This document shows, piece after piece, positions 30,311 through 41,900 of a stretch of DNA of 64,000 nucleotides. Position numbers and translations under genes: made by a program. Source of the DNA: Brachycybe producta (Eukaryota; Arthropoda; Diplopoda; Playtdesmida; Andrognathidae); NCBI GenBank assembly GCA_036925085.1, contig JAUPFP010000001.1, forward strand, positions 12,229,854-12,293,853, in the 5' to 3' direction. Positions within the stretch are counted from its first letter, which is position 1. Every line of letters starts with the position of its first letter. Below the pieces are notes generated by a model, which saw nothing but the letters and a program-made list of their open reading frames with translations, was not told the origin of the DNA and made no database searches.

Positions 30311-30929
30311 CCTTTTTCAAAATCAAATCCCAATTTACCCAAAACAGTAGGAACTTGATTAAGTTTGGTGATTAATTGAGGATAGATATGAACTGGAATA
30401 CAAGCCCCTTTAGTAAATTTATTTTCTATGCTATATTTATGAATGTCGATGAACCAATTCTCATTACTTTCGAGAATACGTATTTTCCAATTGTCCTCAA
30501 CGGGGATAGTTTCGTGAACTTTGAAGTCTGGTAAAGTGTTCTTTTCCTCCAATTTACTGAGGTGACATCCAAAAAATTCTTTGATCGTGTCTTCCGCTAC
30601 AGCTGAAGATGGGCCCGCATCACCAATTGCCTTTGCTTGATGCTTTGCAACTTCACATTTTGGTGTGGCTTTCCTTTTTGTCTTTTGGCCAGTTACTGCG
30701 GTTTCTACCGTCAAGTCTATCAATATTTTTCAGAATTTTTCTAAGAAACAATATTGACTTTGAAAAGCTAAGTATAGGACTTGTATAGGACTTCAAATAC
30801 TAATAATGAAAATTTACCAATATAAAAAATAGCTTCTAGTGATTTGTAAAATGGGCCTTTATGTTTTTCTTAGGCTATTTGATAGTTTAAATAGAAATAC
30901 TCACCAATGATGTCTTGATTGTCCTGCAT
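30238..30929 (-). pseudogene. PC4-like protein gene, right arm
   Basis: Exon 1 is 30,929-30,905 (25 nt) and the donor GTGAGT follows; exon 2 starts at 30,716. The C-terminal domain shows WKIRILESNENWFIDIHKY and KGACIPVHIYPQL, close to the left copy, with many silent codon differences. A T-to-G change removed the stop near 30,309, so the frame runs on to 30,238 and would fuse extra residues. That change also removed the PolB start. The fold assignment to p15/PC4 is from pattern, not from an alignment. Confidence 0.55.
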
Positions 30930-31149
30930 TATGATGTAAATGACTTTTTACAAAAATTGGTTATAGATGGGAAGTTTTTGATGTAATAAATGTCTTGCAC
31001 AAAGTGAAAAACTATTTTTAAGATCGGCCACAGTAAAAAACAAACTTTAAAGATGTAGTATTTTGCTGTAATGATGTTAGAAATGAATGATCAGAGCAAC
31101 TGTTGTCTGAGAAGATTCAGAATGGAAGTTGATGTGTGACTTTCATGAG

Positions 31150-31165
31150 AACTTTTTGCTCTTTT
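31150..31165 (-). promoter_or_regulatory. TATA box for the right PC4-like/PolB unit
   Basis: CAGTATAAAAAGAGC on the minus strand, about 225 bases before the ATG at 30,929. Same sequence as the left arm. Confidence 0.6.
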
Positions 31166-31311
31166 TATACTGAAATAGTGTCCTCGATTAAAAATAGTAA
31201 CCAATGAAACTACTCAGATATTACAACAAAACACCAATAATATTAAGTTAAGATTACAAAAGACATAAATAAAAATGAAATCAGACTATGAAAGGCATAA
31301 AAAAGGCTAAG

Positions 31312-31510
31312 AAAGAGGTCAATAGAAAAAAAAACATGACTATGAAAAAAGCCAATAGAAAAGGAACATGACTATGAAAGAAGCCAATAGAAAAGGAACA
31401 TGACTATGAAAGAAGCCAATAGAAAAGGAACATGACTATGAAAGAAGCCAATAGAAAAGGAACATGACTATGAAAGAGGCCAATAGAAATAGAACAAGAC
31501 TATGGAAGAG
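31312..31510 (-). repeat. 32-bp iterated repeat, right arm (about 6 copies)
   Basis: The plus-strand unit is AAGCCAATAGAAAAGGAACA followed by TGACTATGAAAG. The middle copies (about 31,345-31,470) are nearly identical, more uniform than on the left. Confidence 0.85.
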
Positions 31511-31609
31511 ATCACTGTAAGAAATAGAAATAGGGTCAGGGTACTAAGCAATAATAGTGATATAATCTATGAAAAATATGAAAGTTAAAAATAAATAACA
31601 TGTTTTATT

Positions 31610-32130
31610 CTTAAATTTTTTTTTTAAATTTTTTTAAAAATCAAAATAAATTGAAGTTTTATTTAAAACAATGTATTAAATAAAACTTCAATTTATTTTG
31701 ATTTTTTAAAAATTTTATTATTATTATTATGTATATATTATTTATAATAAAACTTCAATTTATTTTGATTTTTTAAAAATTTTATTATTTATATCCATTT
31801 ATATACATTATGAAAAAAAAAGGTTTTATTTAAAAAATGTATTAAATATAAAAAATAAGAAAAAAAAATGAAAAAAAAAATTAGTTTTATTTTAAAAAAA
31901 AATATAACAAAAAATACTGAAAAAATATAAAAAAAAGAAAAAAAAAATTAAAAAAAAATTGAAGTTTTATTTAAATTGTTTATTTATACACATTATGAAG
32001 AAAAAAATATAACAAAAAATACTGATTATTTATACACATTATGAAGAAAAAATATAACAAAATAATAAAAAAAAATTTGAAATAAATATTGAAAAAATAT
32101 AAAAAATAAAAAATATGAAAAAAATATTGA
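31610..32130. repeat. AT-rich low-complexity block of the right arm
   Basis: Poly-A/T runs with recurring short blocks: ATTTATACACATTATGAAGAA occurs twice (near 31,980 and 32,027) and AAACTTCAATTTATTTTGAT twice (near 31,684 and 31,748). No gene. Confidence 0.7.
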
Positions 32131-32135
32131 AAAAA

Positions 32136-32353
32136 TTAGAATCTTAGTTTGGACATGTTTATCCATGCATTGTCCATTTGTTGTATCCCTTTTCTCCATT
32201 CCTCAATTTTTTTTTCATCTCTTCTCGAATTTCTTTCGCGAGAGCCATTGCCGCCATCTCCTCGTCTGTCCATACTTCATCTTCCCAGTTTTCAGTGGGG
32301 AAGTTTTCTTTTTCTACACTGAAATCTACCGTTGTAGCATCTTCCCATTCCAT
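32136..32353 (-). pseudogene. unrecognised small gene X, right-arm copy
   Basis: An ATG at 32,353 opens an acidic, Trp-containing N-terminal half (MEWEDATTVDFS, then WEDEVWTDEEM) followed by a helical charged region. A run of nine A near 32,210 shifts the frame: one reading ends at 32,159, while the other carries IEEWRK and MDNAWI and ends at TAA 32,136-32,138. The second reading is the one conserved in the left arm, so the A-run probably holds a one-base slip. About 72 codons in all. No family recognised. A possible upstream exon or extra 5' sequence (32,420-32,790) cannot be confirmed. Confidence 0.55.
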
Positions 32354-32359
32354 CGTATT

Positions 32360-33405
32360 ATCTCTATTCAGTCGTCCCTCCTGGCAGAGTCCCTGCGTCG
32401 GCTTCGGCTGTATTAGTAGCCGGTTTTGCAGTTTTCAGCATCACCTACTACTAAGAGGTAAAAAATATTTTTTTTTAAAATGGGGAATGCATTTTTTTAT
32501 CATATCTACCTTTTACTGTCTTAATGGTGCTGGCTCCATTGGCTTCCATGTTTTAGTTGTAGATTGGTGAATAAGTTGAACCTAAAAACAAAAAATGTAT
32601 CCCCTTTTATACAAAAATTATTTTTTACCTCTTGAATGCGATTGGATAGAATAATTAATATTTTTTTCTCATTTATCATTGACATTGCACATTCACTAAA
32701 TTTATTTTTAAAAGCAATAAATAAAAGTATTAATTGTTCATAGAATAAAATGGGTAACTCAATAATAGTTGTTTCATTAAACAAGACGAGAAAAAAATAG
32801 TAAACAAGTTTTTATCATAACTTGTAAAACAGCAGATGGTGTCATAGTTACGATTTTAGGTTTATTTCTCTATAAAATAAACAAGGTGAGGGAGAAAACT
32901 GGGTCAAGACAGTTTTTTATTCAGCAGTGTTATTGAACAAAATGGGTTGTTCTTCCTGTTATGGCCTTATACATAGTCAAAATTGCAACATTATTATAAT
33001 TTATTTTGATTCATAGAATTGATTTACCTTCCATATACAAACTATAATACAAAAACAACTTCGTGAAAACAAGTTTTTTTATTATCACAGCAGGTGGTAT
33101 GAGAAAGTTTCAAACTTCTTTCTCTTTAATGAGAAGCAAAAAAAAACTGGGACAAAGTTTTTTCTCTCTGATGAAGCATTAAAAATGGCTTTAAAACGAG
33201 TGGTGTAGAAATGACACAATGATAGTCTATGGGTAGATTGTAATGGGGTGTGGAAATTGTGTATTCTATATGAACAAATGTAGTTAAAATCTGAATGTAT
33301 ATATTCAGAGTATGAAATAAAATTTCTTACCTTCTATATATAAAATGTTTTATTTATTCTATATAGTCGTGAAAACAAGTTTTTTATTATCTCAGCAGGT
33401 GGTAT
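32360..33405. repeat. AT-rich DNA with partial tandem duplications
   Basis: A block with GTGAAAACAAG, CAGCAGGTGGTAT, GAGAAAGTTTCAAACTTC and GATAGTCTATGGG occurs at about 33,040-33,240 and again at about 33,345-33,405 plus 34,833-34,975 (split by the foldback element). A weaker version lies at about 32,800-32,940. No supportable gene. Confidence 0.6.
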
Positions 33406-33783
33406 CCCAGGTAACACACTAACGTTGATTCAACGTCAGTCTATACGTTGATTCAACGTTGGAATTCGACGTTGATTCAACATTGGGATGACACGTCAGG
33501 AAACGTTGAATCAACATTGAAAAAGTATCAGTATTCAACGAAAATAAAACGTTGATTCAACGTCGGAACGCCAACGTTTAATCGACGTTGTAAATCCGAC
33601 GTTGAGTCAACGTCGAATTCCGACATTGAATCAACGTTGCGAAACTTGATTAGTCATTATTTTTAAGAGTATTTAATTAAAAACTAAAAAATTAAAAATG
33701 AGTAACTTAATTGTCCAAGCTGCCCTTATACATACCAAGCCAGTGACATACTTTTCAACACTTTAAACGCTAATTAGTACTTA

Positions 33784-33842
33784 CCAGAACCAGCAGGGAT
33801 TCGATCTTGTGATCTCAGTCACTTACCCACTAGGCCACGATG
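33784..33842 (-). repeat. tRNA-derived SINE-like promoter fragment
   Basis: On the minus strand GTGGCCTAGTGGGTAAG (A-box-like) is followed by GATCGAATCCCTGC (B-box-like) with only about 31 bases between the box starts, shorter than in a real tRNA. It probably is a decayed tRNA-derived SINE head inside the foldback element. Confidence 0.35.
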
Positions 33843-34189
33843 AAATCTTGTTTGGGGTTTGCTAAATAAGGCTTTATTAGGCTTGGAAACTATAAAGAGA
33901 CTAATCTTAAGTTGCATATATGTAAATGAAGTATGCTTATAATTACACTGAAAGGAAAAAAAACGAACTTCTATAATAGATAGAAAAATGAACACTAACA
34001 TTAAAAAAATGGTTCGTTTTTTTCCGTTCACAGTGTATATGACACTTCATTTACATATTACAACTATATATTTTAAGACATATCAAAAAATAAAAATACA
34101 TATATGTATGGCTTTTCCCTTATGCTTCTCGTTGTTTTCAGATTGGACATGCAACAATAATCAACTGTTGATTTATCGTTGCATATCCC

Positions 34190-34640
34190 ACTTGAATAAA
34201 TCAACTGTTGATTTTCAGTTGATTATTGGTTGTATTATCGTTTGAAAATAGTCGGACATCAACACTGAATTTGCGTTACCAATACAACTATTTAACAACG
34301 TTGTTTTAAGGTTGATCAACCAACATTAAATCAACGGTTGATTTTCAGTTGATTATTGGTTGTATAATGGTTGTAAAATAGTCGGTCATCAACGTTGATT
34401 TGCGTTACCAATCCAACTATTTAACAACGTTGTTTTAAGGTTGATCAACCGACATTAAATCAACGGTTGATTTTCAGTTGATTATTGGTTGTATAATGGT
34501 TGTAAAATAGTCGGTCTTCAACGTTGGATTTGCGTTACCAATCCAACTATTTAACAACGTTTTAAGGTTGATCAAAAAAAGGTTAAATCAACGGTTGATT
34601 TTCAGTTGATTATTGGTTGCAAAATGGTTGTAAAATAATC
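34190..34640 (+). repeat. 129-bp tandem repeat inside the foldback element
   Basis: GATTTTCAGTTGATTATTGG recurs at 34,210, 34,340, 34,469 and 34,597, so the period is 128-130 bp. Units are highly alike. Confidence 0.85.
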
Positions 34641-34975
34641 ATTGGAACAACATAATAAACGTTGGAAATCAGTTGGAAAAACGTTGAAAATGTGTCTGAA
34701 ATTCGACATAAAAATACGTTTTTCCAACTCACATATCCAAACGTTTTAAAACGTTGGAAACGGTTGGAACGCTGACAATGACGAAAATCCAACCATTTGA
34801 CCAAAAATCAACGTCAGTGTGTTACCTGGGATGAGAAAGTTTCAAACTTCTTTCTCTTTAATGAGAAGCAAAAAAAACTGGGACAAAGTTTTTTCTCTCT
34901 GATGAAGCATTAAAAATGGCTTTAAAACGAGTGATGCAGAAATGACTCAATGATAGTCTATGGGAGATTGGAATG

Positions 34976-35964
34976 TGGTGCTCGAAATGAGGTCACCATA
35001 GTAGTCTATGGGAAAAAGTGATGCAGTAATGTATTTCCCTATACTACTATCATCTTTAAACAAATCGGCAAAAACAATCATCCAACAGAATCAGTCAACA
35101 GAATTTCAGAAAGAACCAAGCAAGTGTCAGTGTCAATCACCATTCATCAAAGAGAGGGTGAAAAAAGTAAGAATGGTCGGTCACACCCACACACTCATAT
35201 AGTAGAAAAAGCAAAATAGTAGAGGAAAAAAAGGACAGAGGGTGAGAAATGTAAAAGAAACCCACCCACACATAAGAGCAAGATGGAAACAACAAAAAAT
35301 AAGAGGGGGAAAACAAAAAGAAACCCACCCACACACACTTTAGACGGGTGAGCCCAGATGAATGTACCAAATTAAATAAAAACTTAACGAAATTAAAAGA
35401 TAATTAACGAACAAAAAAGAGGGAAAAACACTACCTATTTTAATAGATAAAGGAGTAAAGTGGTCAATTAATACGATAAAATCTAATTACCGGAGTAAAT
35501 AAGAAAGGAGAGAAAAATAAATTGATAAATAAAATGGTTGTTATGGAAGCAATAAGCTTGCATAACATTTCTTATGAATGACACACTTTATATTTTTTCT
35601 TTTTCTCTCCCTTCAAAACAAAACTTGTGTTAAACATAAAGTGACCCATTTAAAAAAACTACCCCTCATTATTTTTTTGTTCATTTTTTATATGTAATTT
35701 TTTAAGTTTCTTTTTCAATTATAAACAAAAACTAGTTTTATATGACTTGTTTAGCTATTGCAATGGTTTAAGGCTGTATTTTTTATATACACATTAGGGT
35801 GGAAGATGATTTTTTATACATATTTTTTGGCAACTTTTTATATGCCATTTTATGCAATCAGTAAGGAGGGTAAATGACAATTTTTTCTTGTCTCTTTTTT
35901 ATGGTTGAAACTAACTTTGTTATTTATGTACTAGGAATTAAAAAAACCATTATCTATAGGTTAA
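34976..35964. other. AT-rich gap, no gene seen
   Basis: It includes a short internal similarity of the form GAAACCCACCCACACA (near 35,257 and 35,320) and long A/T runs. No coding sequence or terminal repeats recognised. Confidence 0.5.
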
Positions 35965-36640
35965 TGTAACACCCAGTAACTCCCGTTCCCGCCAAAACCA
36001 TTGCCTGGGGGTAAACAACTGCTTCTCCCTCCCTCCTCTCTGACTCACACTTCTGACGCACATTGATGTGGCGGAGTGATACACTTAGAACCATGGTCAC
36101 TTGGACCTGTTACACCTCGTAGGTGTACACAGGTCCAAGGTATAAAAGGACCGTGTTCCTCTTTGTTCGTCGTCCTTGCCTTTGCTCTAAATTGTATTAC
36201 GTTGATTATTCCATACCACATCTTGGGCACGCACCTTTAATCAAATCATTCTTGTAAACTTAAGAGTGTTTCCGTACAAGAATGAATAGTGTTTGTAATG
36301 GAAATCTGCGTTTATATGTTGGATAACTAATAACTTCTCTACAGAGGCCGGAGACAGCGTAAGGCAGGAAACATACGATCCTGAAGAAGCTACATCTTCT
36401 ATTGGTAACAACACACAGGAGAAGATGTACATCAGCATCGACCGAGAGAAGGATGGTCACCATCCTTCTGCATTGATTTCACCCCCATGCAGTAGGATGA
36501 TCGTAATCCAACTCCATCCAGCTATTTCTGTAACTCGGATCTTCTTCGTGTGGCCACCACGCGATCAAGAGAAGAAACGAGTCGCAGAAAACACCATCTA
36601 TAAGTTGGTAAAATTATAGCGTCGATGTCAAAAGATCACA
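35965..36640 (+). mobile_element. solo LTR, family B
   Basis: TGTAACACCCAG ... GATCACA, similar along its whole length to the LTR at 12,075-12,740. Flanked by TTAA and TTAG, a 4-bp duplication with one mismatch. It contains GTATAAAAGGACC (promoter) and GCCTGGGGGTAAACAACT. No primer-binding site or internal sequence follows. Confidence 0.75.
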
Positions 36641-38996
36641 TTAGGGTCATTTTCTATTTTGCTTAACAACTTTTCTAAATGATTTTTTTATGTATACGTC
36701 CACTATTTTTTATGTTTTCCAGGTATATTTTATATATATTAGGAACCTAACCAATAACATGGGTTCATGAGGTAGAGTCCAGCCCCTCTAAAACTAAATA
36801 AAAAGAGCTGAAATTTGAGCCAAAAAGACAGAGAGGCTCTTGGCTTCATTTGGATTACTCCTCTTTATTTGTGCTGCCTCATAAACCCATCAACTGAAAC
36901 CAAAGATTGTCCATCATTCTGCTGGGCACTGTGTTGTTTCCCACAAGCTTTGAGCTGGTTCCCACTTTCGTTTTCCACAAAAAGTTATTGTTGGGTCATC
37001 ACAGTTGAAACCAAAAGAATTGGCTGGGAACCTTGCATTAAGTTTATCACATTCCAGTGTTTGGAAGCTGTATGTTTTCATTTTGTAACATGTTTGGTAT
37101 GGTTAATGGGTTACTGTATATCTTTAAATAGGTTTTGGATATCAATGGGTTTTCTTGTGTTAAATGTTTAAATGGGTTTGAGGGCACAATAACATTAATA
37201 AAAGGTTTTATCGAAAAATTCTGAACTATGTCACTTATTTCAAAGTCTTAACTGACTTAAATGGACCTGATAAAGTAATAAATTGTTTTCCTGTAAACTT
37301 AGAGGAAATAAAAGCAACAATTGGAAATTAACTTTTAGAAAAGAAAGAACATATGGTTTACACTTCGTATTCACACGGTAGATCACCTGTTTTATAAAAA
37401 TATGGTGACACTATAGAAGAAGAATAAAAGGAAGAAACCGATGTTAGGAAAAGTGTAACAATATACTTTTTACCATATGCTCTCTTCGAACTTCAAAAAC
37501 AACAAAGTAATAAACTTTTAAAAAAAAAAATAAAGCACATATACCAGGTTCTCAACACACAGACAACAGAACAAAACAGAAAAAATGTCAGACTATAGAA
37601 AAAGAAACTTTTGAATGAGTATACCAAAATGAAAGAAATAGTGTTTGAAATAAACATCACCCAATAGAGGTGCCGAAGAAGTACCGAAATAGTTACATGT
37701 TAGGGTTCTCAAAATAGTAAGGGTAAAAGGGCCAAACTCATATTTGAATAAAAATACCTTTCAGAGGGCGAAGAAAATCAAATAAACGATTACGAAAATA
37801 TTTACTGTTTAAAAGAAATGTTATGAGTTGCCGAGAACTAAAACTTTCAATGAAAAGTTAAAGGATAACCATATTAATTCATGGAAAAGGACAGTTACTA
37901 AAATAAAGATTGGTTATTTTAATTTTGAGAAAATTGGTTTTGAACAAACAAATGACTAAAATTCATTTTTATACTAAATATTCGATGGACATCGTGTTCT
38001 TGACAGAGTCCAACATTGGAGTCCAGAGTAAGAGTATGTAGGAATTACTTAAAAGAAGAACAAAAAAATTAGAAGATTTTTATAGAAGAAAAGTTAAAAA
38101 GAGTCTGACATTGGAGGTGAAAAATAGCAGACATAAAAAGGTTTTGTTTGACTGATAAATAATTTTAAGAATAGAAAAGAAATAGGAAAGAAATAGAACG
38201 AAGTTAGGACTTAGAGAATTTATAAGAGAATCAGAACCCAAGAAAGATTTTAAGAGGTGAAATAGGATTTTTTATTTGATAAAAACCTTGTGATTGTGTT
38301 TCAAGAGTAAATAAGTTTTGTATTATAACTTGAATGAGGAAATATGTGCTATTGATATAACCAGTCTAAAATAAATAATCTTATACGGTGATTATTTAAG
38401 TTTGTGTTGTGCTGTGGTGAATTTCCATCAAATTCGAAGAACTACTGGAGGAAATACTATAAGCTCTCCGTACTTTACAAATTCTGCCAGGAACAATCAG
38501 CACATCACAGGAGAGAAAGACGCACAACTTTAAGGTAAGGTTGGGGCATTTTGTTTATATGGCCAAGTTGCATGGAAAATTAAGTTATCCAACACCAGAA
38601 ATAGGCCCACACAACTGATTAAAAAGCTTAAAACCCATTCCCTAGATAAGCCTTCAGTGGCTATGAGGGTCGAACCCCTAACCCCATAGATGCTTTCTGA
38701 CTGAATGGGGAATCGCAGTAAACCACTGTGATAGCCGTGAAAACGAGCTTACACCAAGTCGAAGTCTTATTTTGACTCTGGTGACGTGTTAAATAAAAGC
38801 AAATTCAGTATTAGCCATATGACATTCACGCCATTTAACATACACATGAGCGGAAATGTCACATTCTTGTGCTGCGACAGTTTAAATCACTGTAAATTCA
38901 ATCATTATGTAAACGCTGGTTTTCAACTTATAAAACATTTCACAAAAAAATAGTTTAATTAAAAAATATTGCTAACATAAATTAACTCCATTATAA
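36641..38996. other. intergenic DNA downstream of EXT2, with dispersed repeats
   Basis: 36,820-37,220 is the second copy of the dispersed repeat at 4,520. 37,230-38,550 is AT-rich with no gene. On the minus strand at about 38,650-38,735, GGCTATCACAGTGGTTTAC and GGGGTTCGACCC look like the A and B boxes of a tRNA-derived SINE. The EXT2 3' UTR should lie just below 38,997. No perfect AATAAA on the minus strand is seen immediately there. Confidence 0.45.
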
Positions 38997-41900
38997 TTAT
39001 AGACTTCCAATATTATTATATCTTTTAAGTTTTTCTGGAAAATTATCCTTGTAAAGAACAGGGTCAGCTCTGAACTCGACTGGTTTTAAAGGCATACAGC
39101 CATAAACCTCTGCGAACTTATTTACACATTTCGAACGCTCGATCATGTGTGACAGGTCTGTGGATAACATTTCCGTGTTCGTGCACTCAGGACACTTGAA
39201 CTTCTTGCGAGGAGCGACCTAAAGAAATCAAACAGAAACCATAAATACATATTAACTTTGTCAAACTACCGGAAACTAACTGAACCGACCTTAATAGGAG
39301 CTTTTCCAGTCATGTTGGTAACCAAGAAATTCATTGCGATGTCCTCGCAATTCATATGTTCGTCAACCCACGTCCTAATCTCTTTTGGCATGCTTGTAGT
39401 ATACATATAACTCCAGAACTTATGATAAAAAGCAACACCCGTTAAAACCATAGACACTTCATTCGTCCATTCAGATTGGTATTTCCATTGGTTTGTTGCG
39501 TTGTCCCATAAATGGACACGGGATGGAAAACCAACAATTCGGTCGGGAAACTCACGCCAAACCTAAATGATAAGTATTGTTAGTTCACAAAATTTTGAAC
39601 AAAAAGTTCAATGACAATTTACAAAACGTCAGCACTCGTGGATACATATTTTTCCCAGATGTTATTAGATTATGAAATTTTCTTCCTTTAGGTAGTTTCT
39701 TGTTAGGACGATTTCAACTTAATAATGATGTCTTACTTTGACTAAATGACAATTATTTATGATCAGAAGTAATCCCCCCCCTGCCAAATTAATTTCACGC
39801 TAATTGCAGACGTACTGGGTTGAATTAAATTGAATGTTCATTGAATTTGCATCCAAAAACTAACTACATAAGAAACGCGTTAAAATTACCGACTAAAACA
39901 TGCCATAAAATTTTTCACATTTAAACATAAAACTGCATTGAAAAGCAGCATTCAAGTATACATCTCTTGTAAAGAAAAATAACTATTGAATCCTTGAAGA
40001 TATACACCCCCTCTATTCACAACATCATTAAGGAAATTCACTGCCGAATGACAATCGAAACAAAGGACCAAAAATGAGTCCATTCGCCCAAAATCTCTTG
40101 CATATTACACTAATTGAAGCATGGGCTGGAAGAACGTTGTAACTGACAAAACAAAATAAATATTCGTTTTTCGATGGAAAATGAATGTGACTTTTCTTTG
40201 TTAACCCAGCTACAAAAAAAGGATTACTTCACAGTAGCTTACGTGAAACAACGACTGTTTATGGTAATTTTCAAAAATTTTAAAACTGCCGGTTATAACG
40301 TTGTATCACCCAAGGCTTCACAATTGACAGTTTACGACCAAACAACAAAATTAAATTTTCTTATAATTTTGAGCCTGAAGTGAGCCACAACTCAATTTTG
40401 TTTTCAATGAATGCTTGTCACACTATGCGTAATCATATTTCACAAAAAAAACTTGAAACATTTAATAAAAAAGAAAAACCTCAAATCCAAATTCCAGTTC
40501 GTCAGCCGTCAACATTATTATGTCATCATCAATAGCCAAGATCGCTTCAGTTTCAATCTCATCATATGGATAAAACCGATTGCTGAGCTTGTTCTCGAGA
40601 GTTTGAACGACTTTCAAGGGCTTGCTAATCTTGGGCCACATGGAAGCTTAAATGATAAAAACAACAATATATGTAAATCACTAGAAACAAAATCATATCC
40701 TTTCATCACACCTTGAGGTGGTGGTTTATTCTGATTGTTCCAAACGACAAGAACCTTTGCCAGGCTTGGTGCTTTCACCACATTTTGTATAACCTGAAAC
40801 AAACTGTCCAGTCGATCGTACGTTAAAATAACCGCCGTGAAACCCTGACTCTTTGGAGCAATCATCGGCAAGAACAATGGCGACTTTGGACCTCTCTAAA
40901 AGAGAATCATAACAGTTATGAGAATAACCTAGTAGTAGTTTGTAAGTAAACCAGTTAATTACAATTGTAACTTAAGATGTTTTTTTACTAAATTTCTTTA
41001 ACATGTAAATAATCAGTTTCAATTTTATTCATTTGCCTTTTTCAAAGTTTATAATTAAAATTCAGTAAAGGCTAGTACACACTAGGATACTTTGTGGCGA
41101 AACAATGTTTCCGGACTGTATTTCGAAAGTCACGGGAGAATTTTCTGGTTTGGAAAACGCGCAAACTTTTAAAGTGTGGACGTTTTCTGAAACAAACAAA
41201 GCCATGATTTGCGTTTTGACTTTGAAAAAAGTAGGAATGAAGATATGTACCACGAAAAAAAACAAATCTTATCGAGGATTTTTAGGTTGGTGTGGAGACA
41301 GAATAATGTTTCACAACTTTAATGTGTTTCTCGATTCCGTTCTGCAACAATATATCGCAGGATTGTTTCGTCAAAAAATATCCCAGTGTGTACTACTTAT
41401 ATTTAGAGGTTTGACCTCACTGTTTCGAGAAAATCCCGGCACCATCACAATGTCGGTCTAATTTTACAAATGTCGTTACGATATTTTTTCTTTTTTCGTG
41501 ACGAAACATTTCTTATATTTCGTTATCACGAAAAAGTCGCGCATGCGTGTTTGTTGACATTTTGAGTCAAAAAAGCAACCATTTTTTCTCCACTTCAAAC
41601 GAACAATGGAAAACTGAAGAAAATAGTACGTGTAATCTCCTGGAAAGTATTGAATTTGCTCAACAAAAAGCAGTAGATGTTAGGTTAAAGGTAGGTTATA
41701 CAATTTAAATGTTTATTGTGCTTTTGTATTGACACTTTATCATTAGCTACAAGGGCGTGGTCGACTCCATGAAAGAGGACGACATACAAGACGAGAAAGC
41801 ATTGCATCAACTTCAGAGGTTTGTTTAACCTTTAACTCTGAAAATATTAAAAGACTAAACAATAAAGAAAGGCATCTTATTTTTCATTTTCTGGTCCTTC

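Larger units (their letters stand above)
26165..32353 (-). repeat. right inverted arm of the Polinton-like region
   Basis: It is the counterpart of 6,699-12,074 in reverse. It lacks the LTR interruption and keeps the whole PolB span. From outside inwards it holds gene X, AT-rich low-complexity DNA (31,610-32,130), iterated repeats, TATA box, PC4-like mini-exon and exon, PolB and dUTPase. The inner limit is near 26,165 (ATATTAAAATGGGTATATG). Confidence 0.8.
33406..34830. mobile_element. foldback/MITE-type DNA element with CCCAGG termini
   Basis: Terminal inverted repeats of 25 bp with one mismatch (CCCAGGTAACACACTAACG at the left; the right end is its complement). The uninterrupted duplicate at 33,086-33,110 gives the empty site: GGTGGTATGAGAAAG. 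The filled site has AT on both sides, so the target duplication is AT. Internally it is built from palindromic variants of CAACGTTGATTCAACGTTG and, on the right, three to four 129-bp tandem units (about 34,190-34,640). It codes for nothing and would depend on another element's transposase. Confidence 0.85.

Noticed and set aside
31610..32130. CRISPR-like or satellite array
   Set aside because: Repeated words are short A/T-rich blocks at irregular spacing, with no conserved repeat-spacer pattern.
36815..37171. 118-codon frame downstream of the second family B LTR
   Set aside because: It falls in the dispersed repeat shared with 4,520-4,830, where the frame is not kept.
41105..41461. 118-codon open frame in the EXT2 intron
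   Set aside because: It lies within a MITE with clear inverted ends and on the strand opposite to EXT2. No domain.
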